A stretch of DNA of 64,000 nt from Dichetophora obliterata. Taxonomy: Eukaryota > Arthropoda > Insecta > Diptera > Sciomyzidae. The notes beneath the pieces were generated by a model. The model saw only the letters and a program-made list of their open reading frames with translations, was not told where the DNA came from and did no database searches. Positions within the stretch are counted from its first letter, which is position 1. Each line of letters begins with the position of its first letter. Made by a program: the position numbers and the translations under genes. The stretch lies in contig OY986436.1 of the NCBI GenBank assembly GCA_963920525.1, forward strand, positions 96,041,842 to 96,105,841, read 5' to 3'. Shown here in pieces: positions 55,111 through 64,000 of the stretch.

Positions 55111-55131
55111 GAAGTCCCTGCTCGGGCGCCA
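55111..55131 (-). promoter_or_regulatory. Gyp-C primer-binding site (Lys type)
   Basis: On the element strand TGGCGCCCGAGCAGGGAC lies two bases after the LTR. It differs at one base from the complement of the tRNA-Lys(UUU) 3' end. Confidence 0.8.
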
Positions 55132-55133
55132 CT

Positions 55134-56307
55134 TATAACGAACCTCTGGTTGTTACCTTCAGGCTGAGGTATGCTCAGCGGGTTCCAAAGTTAATTTTTA
55201 TTTTCACTGTTTCCTGTCTGCCTGTTTTCTCAGCTTCCCGTCGTTGTCCCTCGTTGTGTTGTCGCTGCTGCACTCAACAGGCGGGCCTACAAGCCTCGGA
55301 GCTGTTGCGGGATGAATACTTAGAGTACGCGGGCTTACAAGCCACGGACTTTGCACTCTTTCACTAGAGAAGGAGGGCTTACAAGCCGCTGACACTGCTA
55401 AAAAAAATGGTAAAAGTAGGTGGGCCTACAAGCCTACGAAACTACTTTGCTGCTGTTCTGCAGGTGGGCCTACAAGCCACCGACTCTGTTTGTTGATTTT
55501 ATGCAGGTGGGCTTACAAGCCAACGACGCTGCTGCTGCTGATTTTTTTAACAGGTGGGCCTACAAGCCAACGACTCTGTTTTGCGGGTTTTGTGCAGGTG
55601 GGCTTACAAGCCAACGACTCTGCTGATGCTGGTTTTCCTAAACAGGTGGGCCTACAAGCCAACGACTCTGTTTTGCTGGTTTTGTAGTTGCCTTGCTCAC
55701 CGTATCCACTTCTTCACTGTCACTGGGTTCACTATTCACTGGGTTCACTGTTCACTGGGTTCACTGTTCACTCGGTTCACTGTTCACTGTTCACTCGGTT
55801 CACTGTTCACTGAGTTCACTTGCGTGAGTGTCTCGATTGACTGTCCAGATCTCTGCGCTGGCTGCCTTTTATAGTCTCCCTGACTGCTGTTCTTCGCCTG
55901 GTTGGTTTTAGCTCGTCAACAACATCCCGTAACTTTGTATCGTTGTTGACCTCTGCTTGCATTTTTGTTCGTCAACACGCTTTTTGCTCGTCAACAACGT
56001 ACCGCAATGTGTGCATTTTGTTGTTGCCCTTGTTGCTTAGTTCGTCAACAAGTTGTGCCATCTGCCTTGTCATGCTATGGATCTTGCGGTATTCCTGTTC
56101 TTAAGAAAAATTAAAAGAGAGAGCCTATTATTTAAGTTCATGTTGTTTTTTTTTATTGTTTGTTTTTATCTTCATGTGAATATAAGTGTGTGTGTGTGTA
56201 TATATAAAAAAAATAATAAGACACATTTTGGTAGTGGCGGTGTTCATGGAACCACCACTCCGGCGCTGTGACGATGTATTTCAACGCCGTTGAAATTGGG
56301 CGTCACA
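55134..56307 (-). repeat. Gyp-C 5' LTR
   Basis: 1174 bp. The end next to the PBS has two transitions (tataacg for tgtgacg) that break the terminal inverted repeat in this copy; the other end keeps cgtcaca. Confidence 0.93.
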
Positions 56308-57374
56308 GTATGATTTGAAGTCCGAGAAGAAGAAAAGTATAAATACTTGCAACGAACCTTGGCATCCGGCGAGCGCATCCTCGGCAGGAGAAAACCCGAA
56401 CTTAAATAATGATTTTAAGTCCAACTGAATATTCAGTATCTATATTTTCTTTTGGTCGCTTTTATTTGTCAGAAAATACCGTTAGTGTGTGTTGCTTAGA
56501 TATGTTTCAGGGATACCAAGTAATCAAAAGGGAAAATTTCACTGAAAATAAAATTTAAAAATTCTAAATTACCGTACGTTTAATAGGATCCTACAAATCA
56601 GGATCGAAAATGGTAAAGAGGTAAATTACCGTACACCCTTACAATTACCGTACCAGTTGGCATCACTGAAAAAAAGGAATCTGTTATTTTGTTGTGTTTC
56701 ATAGCAGATTTTGTCACGTAGAATACCAATTCAAGAACTTGTAAAAAGATTTTTGGCATTTCGAAAATTTTTTTGGAATTTATAACAGTTTTCATAAAAG
56801 ATTGTCGTACAGAATAAGAATTTTGATTTCATAACAGGTTTTTTGACAGCTCAAAAATTTGTATGGGAAATCATAATAGAATAACAGAAATGTTTTCATA
56901 AAGTATTCTACAAAATAGGCCTAATTATTTATATTGGTATCAGAATTAGAGGGAGTTTTCGCGGGATTTCAGAATCTTTTGGAAAGGATAAAGAGTGCAA
57001 AAATAGGATTTTTACACACAGTAGCAAAGTAAGTAAGTAATTATTCTAAGCAAAAATTACATGTATACGCAACTTGCTTGTTTTTTGTGAAAGAAGAGGT
57101 TTAATATAAGTATAGTTCACATTAATATAAGTTTGTGTGTTTGCTCCTGACACTTCATAATAGCATGAGAAGTAAGTTCTCGATGGGGAAATTTAATAAT
57201 TTTGTTCAGATGGTTACTGTCGGTAACTGTACAAAAAATGGGCGTGGTCATAATATCATGGCAATTCCGGAGTTCTACACATTTTTACAGTGAAACTTGC
57301 TGTGTAGGTGCTCCAAGAGACGGTCACTATACATAAATGTTTTCACGCCCACTTTTACCGACCACAAATCAATA
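56308..57374. other. Flank of Gyp-C, unassigned
   Basis: Continues the region cut at 45886. No gene recognised. 57195-57374 is already part of a 180-bp segment repeated at about 58615-58795, so the tandem-repeat region may begin before the proposed Helitron end. Confidence 0.4.
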
Positions 57375-60300
57375 TCTATGTATATAAAAAGCAAAACGAT
57401 TATGTCTGGCTGTGATGTTTATAGACTCCAAAACTACTGAACCGATGACTTGAAATTTTGGCAGTCGATTTGTTTCAGGTACTATATGGTTGAGGAAAAA
57501 AAATTTGCCACACCCCCCTTTTACCGAACCAAATCCATAAAAATGTTATATTTCAGTCGGTTTGCATCCTATAAGGCTAAAATTTTGTAATTTAGTATGT
57601 ACGGTTACTGTCGACAACTGTACTAAAAAATGGTTTCCACGCCTCCTTTTACTGCCCACAAATAAATGAAAATGGTTTATTTAGGATGGTTTTGGTCGTA
57701 GAAGACTTAAATTTGGTGCTTTGGTTTGTGTAGTTACTGATAGTAACTGTACGAAAAATTAGTTTCCACGCCCCCTTTTGCGTTCACAAATCAGTGAAAA
57801 TGCTATATTTCAAGCAGTTTTGGCCGTATGAGACTAACATGTGATACCTAATTTTGTATCGTTACTTTCGGCAACTGTTCTTAAAAAGGGCGTCATAGCT
57901 ATATAGCCACACCCACTTTTTGAGAAATCATTAAAATCGACTACTGGGTCGATTGAGCTAAAATGTTGGCTTAGTTTGTACGGCTACGGTCAGCAAATGT
58001 ACTAAAAATTGGTTTCCACGCCCCCTTTTACCGCCCACAAACCAATGAAAACGTTTTATTTCAACGGTTTGAGTCGTATTAGACAAAAATTTTGTAATTC
58101 AGTTCATATGGTTACTCTCGGCAAGTGCACAAAAAATAGGCCTGTCCCACTTTAGTTAAACTCACTTTTCGGGGAGTTAGCGTCGAGTGAAGTAAAGTGC
58201 GCTAGGCTTAACCTAAATTTAGCTGAAATTTGGGCAGTCGATTTGTTTCGATTACGATATGGCTCAAGGGAAATATTTTGCCGCACCCCTTTTAACCGCT
58301 TGCAAAACAGCAAAAATGTTATATTTCGCACGGTTTTGATCGTATTAGACTAAAATTTGGTTATTTAGTGCATATGGCTCCTTTCGGCAGCTATACTGAA
58401 AATGGTGAATATATTTGGCATTTCGTGACATTTTCGTATATGGCAGTAAGGTGGTCTGTGGCAGAACAACGTCTGCCGAGGAAAGTGAGTGTTCCTGTGG
58501 GGTTTGGTAACGTTTGGACGAGAGGGCGTGGTACCTCCCATACAAGCCAAATTTGCGCTATCGACCACAAACCGAATGAAGGATATATATCAGACGGTTT
58601 CGATAGTAAAAAACTAAGATTTTGTTCAGATGATTACTGTCAGTAACTGTTCAAAAACCCACTTTTTCTAAATCATGGCAATTCAGGTGTTCTACACATT
58701 TTTATAGTGAAACTTGCTGTGTAGGTGCTCCAAGAGGCAGTCACGATACATAAATGTTTTCACGCTCACTTTTACCGCTCACACATCAATATCTGTATAC
58801 ATAAAAATGAATCATGATTTGTTCGGATGCTTAAAACTTGAAAACGACTGGACCAAATTGGATACTTCCTTTAATGGGTTTGTTTGTAACTGCTACGCAA
58901 AGGTTTAGGAAAAAAAATAATGCCACACCCTTTTTATCGCCCACAAATCAATAAAAATGCTATATTTAAGACGGTTTTGGTCGTATTAAATAAGTTCGTA
59001 AATAAGTCATTAACTTTAATAAAAACGGACGTGGTCACACTTCATCTACGCCTACTTTTAAGAAAATATCAATATACTTCGAAACTATTGGTCCGATTGA
59101 GCTCAAATTTTGTAAGTGGCTTTGATTTGAGTACGAGATGGTTTAAGAAGAAATGTCACACCCCCTTTTACCTCCCAAAAATATATAAAAAATTTGTGTT
59201 ATCGAATAGCTTTAGAGTTATTGGTCGCACAGCTAAGAAATTCAGCGTTGGACAGGAAGGCGTGACATCTCCCTTACAACCCAAATTTGCGATATCGCAT
59301 TGCTTTGAAGTCATAGGTTGACAGCGTAAAAATTCGGTATTCGACCTAAATTTATACATGCACTTTCATTACTTACATTTTATGGGCGTAGGGCAAAGGA
59401 GAGTGGCACTTCCCATACAACCCAACTTTTTGCTTTCAAATAGCTTTGGAGTTATAGGTCGCACAACGCCGGAATTCAGTATTCGACCTCAATGTACACA
59501 TGCAGTTTCATTAATTTAATTTTGTGTTCATTGGTAATATGGGCGTGGCACCCCTCATTTAACGTAAATTTGCGATATCGAATATCATGGAAGTTAAAGG
59601 TCGCACAGCGTCAAAATTCAGTATTCGACATCAATTTATACATGTAGTTTCGTTAATCACATTTTATGGGCGTACGACAAGGTGGCCTGAAACCTCCAAT
59701 TTAACCCAAATTAGAGATATCAAATAGCTTTGGAGTTATAGGTCGCACAGTTTTTGAATTCAGTATTGGGCCTCAATGTACACATGCAGTTTCATTGATT
59801 ACATATTATGAGCGTTGATCAAGGGGGTGAGTGGCACCTCCCATACAACGAAAATTTGTGATATCGAATAGCTTTGGAGTTCAAGGTCGCACAGCGTCGG
59901 AATTCGACCAAAATTTACGCATGCAGATTTACTGATAAAATTTTTTAGTTTGTCGGGGGGACGTGACACCAACAACTTAACCCAAATTAGCGATATCAAA
60001 TAGCTTTGGAGTTATAGGTAACTCAGCCTCGGAATTCAGTATTCGATCTCAATTTACACATGCCGTTTCATTGGTAAAATTTTATGGGCGTAGTGAAAAG
60101 GAGAGTGGCACCTCCCATACAACCCAAATTTGTGTTATCGAATAATTTTGGATTTATATGTCGCACAGTTTTGGAATTCGGTATTCGACCTACATGTACA
60201 CATGCAGTTTAATTGATTACATTCTATGAGTGGTGATCAAGAGGGCGTGGCACTTCCTATACAACCCAAATTTGTTATATCCAAAAGCTTTGAGGATATA

Positions 60301-60417
60301 GGTCGCACAGTCTCGCAATTCAGTATTTGACCTCAATTTCGACATGCTGTTTAACTGATAACATTTTATGGGCTTTTGACAAGGGAGAGTGGCAGCAACG
60401 CGCCGGGTTTCAGCTAG
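57375..60417 (+). mobile_element. Probable non-autonomous Helitron-like element
   Basis: The proposed 5' end tctatgtatataaaaagc follows an A, and the 3' end gggtttcagctag is followed by T: TC...CTAG inserted between A and T is the Helitron rule, and ctatgtatataaaa starts are common in insect Helitrons. The interior is two diverged repeat families: cacgccccctttta...cgcccacaaatcaatg units on the left and gctttggagttataggtcgc units (about 140 bp) on the right. No Rep/helicase. A second start-like atctgtatacataaaaatg at about 58790 suggests nested or duplicated copies, so the 5' end is uncertain. Confidence 0.55.
59150..60400. repeat. About 140-bp diverged tandem repeats
   Basis: Eight or so units, each with tagctttggagttataggtcgcacag, a gaattcagtattcgacctcaa block, acacatgcagtttcatt and gggcgt...gtggcacctcccatacaaccc. 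Divergence between units is high. Confidence 0.88.
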
Positions 60418-60429
60418 TAATATATTCAA

Positions 60430-62110
60430 AAGAAATTAAAATATAATTAAATATATTATAATGAAATAGTTTCAGAGATAATGAAACAAGCTAGGAAATG
60501 ATATTAATGTAATTAATGAGTCTTACAAATTATATATATTTTTTTAAGATTTTACAGTAGAATTTTATTAAATATAGAAAAACAATATATACGAAAATTT
60601 GTATAAACATAAAAAATGGACTTATTCAAAATTGTCTTAAAAATTTCTAAGCCTCTATGAGTGTCAGGAGAGACTTTTAAATAGAATTCAGGCAAAATTG
60701 GCTCAGATAAATCATATTCTGTTGATATATTAGCATTTAAAAATCCAATTAGGGATAAGAAACGACATTTGGTCCAGTTATAATTTTTTTGATTGTTGAA
60801 AATCTCTGACAGAGGATTTTCACGGAATTCTAATTTATCAATAAAACGTTTAAGTAGATAGAAGGGATAAAAACAAAGAGGTTTTATAAGTGTCTTACTA
60901 TAAATAAACTTTTTTGAGTATTTCCTGGTGAAAGATTCAAAATTCCCTACTCACAATCTACGAATTTTTCTTTTTGAAATTTCTAGCTGTTTCGCGACAT
61001 AAGGGGAAAAAGAGAACCAAATTGGAAAACCATAAGTGATGACCAACCTTATGCTAACCTTATATATTAGAATCTTTGTATCTTGTCTTAGATATTTATT
61101 CCTAAAGAGATTAGCAAAAATGGATTTAACTTTGTTAGCTTTTTTAAGTGCTATCCTCGCGTGATCATTAAATTTAACTAGTTTATTAAAAGTAATACCA
61201 AGATATTTAATAATGTCTTTAAAAGGAATCTCCGTACCATTAAGAAACAAAGCTAAACGTTTACTTTCAGGGTCTACATTTTTGGCAAATCTCCCAGAAG
61301 CATTTCTAAGACAAATTGCCTCGGATTAAGAAATGTTAATTTTAATACCCCAGTTTTTATAAAAATTATTAATACAAGAAAGATGAAAAGAAACCATATT
61401 CAATGTCGCAAGGAGAGACAAAGCATGCGCATAAACCAGCGAATCTTCAGCATACAGAATACTCTTAGAAGCGCTTACTTCATGAGGAAAGTCGAGTATA
61501 AATATATTATAGAGATGCGGAGCTAAAATTAAACCTTGCGGAACCCCACTCTCAACCGAACCCAGATTAGAAAAAACTTCATTGACATGAACCAAAAACC
61601 TTCTTCCGCTTATTTTAATAATAAAATGATCAAAGCCAATATTTATTCATTTAAAGAGAATACCATCATGGTATGCATTATCGAACGCTTTCTCGATGTC
61701 TAGGGAAAAAGCCACCGTGCATATTTTCTCTCGAAGATTTACAATAACGTCATCATGAAATTTGAGCAAAGCCTGTGTTGTGGAGTGGGCCTTCGTGAAG
61801 CCGAACTGATGACATGGGATATAGTCAAGAACAATATTAAAGTCCATTTTGATTTTAAGAACTCGTTCCAAAAGCTTCCCTAAATTAAAAAGCATCGAAA
61901 TTAGACGAAAATTGTTAATGATCGGGATACCAGGTTTTTTTTAAGAGGAACAATTTTTGCAACCTTACATGCATTATTAAAATAACCATTATTGATGCAA
62001 TTATTAAAAATGCACGAAAGGAACTGCAAGGCGATAGGAGAAAATTTTTTAATAAAAAAATTCGAAATTTTTTCGATTCCCGTAAATTTTTTAGTATTTA
62101 AGACCGTTAT
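60430..62110 (-). pseudogene. Jockey-like LINE remnant (RT region)
   Basis: On the minus strand: QFGFTKAHSTTQALLKFHDD and SLDIEKAFDNAYHDGILF (palm, 61650-61840), SGVPQGLILAPHLYNIF (61500-61560), catalytic box ILYAEDSLVYA at about 61440 where YAED replaces YADD, and the thumb/connection text IIKYLGITFNKLVKFNDHA and IRLVITYGFPIW (61000-61230). Frames are broken between blocks and the third catalytic position is Glu. A poly(A) was not found at the left end. Confidence 0.85.
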
Positions 62111-64000
62111 TATATCTTTAATACAGTCCGTTTAAATTTTGGTTTTTGTAATTTTTTGCACAAAATAGCTCAAGATTATGTTATAGCCACCGTGATGTCG
62201 TATTTAAAAATATTGCATTTTTGATTTTTAGGAATTTAGAATCTGCATTATAAGCGGAATAGTTTTGAAATTTTTTGTACCTATTTTTAAAATAGCTGCA
62301 CAACAATAATCAATTAAAAAACAGATTTTCTTTTCAAAAAACTGTTTGCCTAACTTCAATTAATTTTTGAAAATTTGGATTAAGAATGAATTTTTGGAAT
62401 AAGTTGTTTCTATTTTTTAAAACGCAAAATAGAAAAATGCATAATCACAAAAGCCATAAAATGCTGAATTCACAAAATTCAAAACACTTTGTCTTTATTA
62501 ATTTTCCATTTATTCGCTATCAACAACAACACAGCAAAACCGGTTTCATGCAAAAACAATGCGCTCGTTGCTTACAATAACAAACTTAATGGTAGCCATC
62601 GTGGTAGCTGCGGCAATGAAAATACGAAGTTATGTTCGTTTAAACGCAAGAGCGATCGGAGAGTAAGTGAAAGTGTAGGAGCCACTGCATACAATTTCGA
62701 TAGGAACACATTTTTAAACTGTTTGAGACCTCTATGTAAATATTATATGCTCAGTGGTAAAATTATGCATAATATCATATTAATTATGAATAAAAAATTT
62801 TCACAAAATCCGAAAATAGTCGATACATAAATTGATTTTCGACTAATAACTGAAATCATTGGCGGCGTTTACAGAACTAAATTTTTTGCAACTGTTGGGT
62901 AAAAGTCTTGAGAACTGCAAGTATTATTTCCGCTACTCACAACCTGTTGTCTATATTTCCACTACATTTACTCAAAAACATGTTGTATTTTTCAATTGCA
63001 AAGTTGGACATTTGGAAGTGAAAGTATTAAGCCGCGTTTCCATGTTATCTTCTAGTATCCCGTATCACAAATTTTTTGCTATAAGAGCGAGATGCCTATA
63101 TGTGATGTAATTTATAGCAAGTTTGACATGGTTTGACGTATGTTAAAAATAAATTAGTTTGCAATGTACTAAGAAATATTTAATTTGCCTGCAGATTTAA
63201 AAACGAGTTTTAAGCTTTTTCCTGATGATATTAAATGGAATACGATATCAGGCATATAGGCTTCAATCCTGTGTTCCGCACACTGATGACGAAATCCATA
63301 ATAAAGTTTTGCAAACTAATAGGACAACAACGTTGTGCCGATGTATAATGCGCCGCAACCGGCTCTAATATATTCTATTGTTTTCAGCCCAAGGAAATAT
63401 TGGGAATGCCTTCATAAATCTGCACTTTGAAGAATTACAAGAAACTACATTCTTGAAGAATTTTTTAGTATTTGAACTTGGTATTTTTTAGGAGCTCCTT
63501 GTGACGAAACAAAATCGCTGAAAGAAGCGTCAAAAGACCGTGGAAAGAAAAAATATTCACTAAAAACGATCGGATGCAATGAATTGCTAACAATTATTCA
63601 TGCACTTGGACTCATTTTTACTCGAAATTGTAAATAAATTGCAATGAAAAGCAGCGTAAAAGCATTCTTTAAAAATAATTTCCTATCAGATAACAGCAAG
63701 CGACAGTAAACGTGGTCCTAAGTCCTTGGGTAACCAAGGTAACCAAGAATATAGTAAAGATTACTCATGCTAATTATTTGACGCATTTTTCCCGATATAG
63801 GTAACCTTATCAGAGCATCGTACGGCATCAGTAGTTCTGATGTTTTTCTCATAGATTATCGTAAAAAAACACTAGCTACGACTGCGCTCCATATTGTAAT
63901 AGGCAGTGTGATGATTGCTAATCTTGAACCTACACCAGCCAGGGAAGCAGTGGGTGGATCAAAGCGAATATTGGTCGATTAGTTTATCATCAAGCGTATA
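62111..64000. other. Unassigned AT-rich sequence
   Basis: No transposon or gene recognised. A short plus-strand frame at about 63495-63636 (CDETKSLKEASKDRGKKK... to TAA) follows an acceptor-like tttttag and could be an exon, but nothing supports it beyond that. gtaaccaagg is duplicated at about 63730. Confidence 0.35.

Larger units (their letters stand above)
45887..56307 (-). mobile_element. Gyp-C: Ty3/gypsy element with third ORF
   Basis: LTRs 55134-56307 (5') and 45887-47017 (3') have ends TGTGACG...CGTCACA and a perfect GTAT target duplication (45883-45886 and 56308-56311). A Lys-type PBS follows the 5' LTR and a polypurine tract precedes the 3' LTR. Minus-strand order: Gag with SAP-like start, PR, RT, RNase H, integrase, a 2-kb region with minisatellite and an antisense spliced frame, then an acidic/Asn-rich ORF. 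A 5'-truncated LINE carrying a MITE sits in that ORF. Several stops and frame changes make this copy inactive. Confidence 0.95.

Noticed and set aside
1..64000. CRISPR array or bacterial operon
   Set aside because: Tandem repeats lack unique equal-length spacers; all proteins are eukaryotic transposon types.

Overview
The window is repeat-dense, gene-poor eukaryotic DNA, most likely heterochromatin or a repeat-rich block of a higher dipteran (fly) genome. This rests on AT-rich spacers, Ty3/gypsy LTR retrotransposons whose primer-binding sites fit fly-type tRNA-Arg, tRNA-Trp and tRNA-Lys 3' ends, RTE-like and jockey-like LINEs, mariner/Tc1 remnants, PIF/Harbinger-type MITEs and a probable Helitron. 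No intact host gene is certain. One possible small exon (38.65 kb) and one decayed minus-strand coding remnant (39.5-40.3 kb) are the only host-like signals. All family calls come from reading motifs, not from searches.

Layout. 0-0.44 kb: decayed gypsy RT with a 121-bp tandem duplication. 0.58-20.9 kb: a minus-strand element (called RGE here) that encodes a RING-H2 finger in frame upstream of Gag, then a retropepsin, but no RT. Its other side is noncoding and built from minisatellites. Its 66-bp satellite was hit by a gypsy element (Gyp-A, 1763-15453, TSD TAAG), and the integrase of Gyp-A was hit by a younger gypsy element (Gyp-B, 7853-14269). 20.9-32.1 kb: a second copy of the RGE noncoding side, split by a deleted mariner (21322-22237) and by an unrecognised 6.47-kb insertion (25147-31617, ends TGTCATG...CATGACA, TSD AATG).

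32.5-42.5 kb: remnants in series. These are gypsy pol, Tc1 transposase, a 5'-truncated LINE, 108-bp tandem repeats, an LTR-like block, a long-TIR foldback, a Harbinger-type MITE and an LTR-like promoter region. 42.6-45.6 kb: a near full-length RTE-type LINE ending in (TAAG)n. 45.9-56.3 kb: Gyp-C, a minus-strand gypsy element with 1.1-kb LTRs, TSD GTAT, a Lys-type PBS, a SAP-like Gag N-terminus, and an acidic/Asn-rich third ORF interrupted by a LINE that itself carries a MITE. It also holds a three-exon spliced reading frame on the opposite strand. 57.4-60.4 kb: a probable Helitron-like element of diverged tandem repeats. 60.4-62.1 kb: decayed jockey-like LINE (minus). 62.1-64 kb: AT-rich, unassigned.

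The observations most worth follow-up are the RING-Gag element without polymerase, the satellite that carries consensus splice donors and acceptors in each unit, the precisely bounded 6.47-kb insertion of unknown class, the antisense spliced frame and SUMO-interaction-like motif in Gyp-C, and the conserved membrane-type micro-ORF inside the Gyp-B LTRs.
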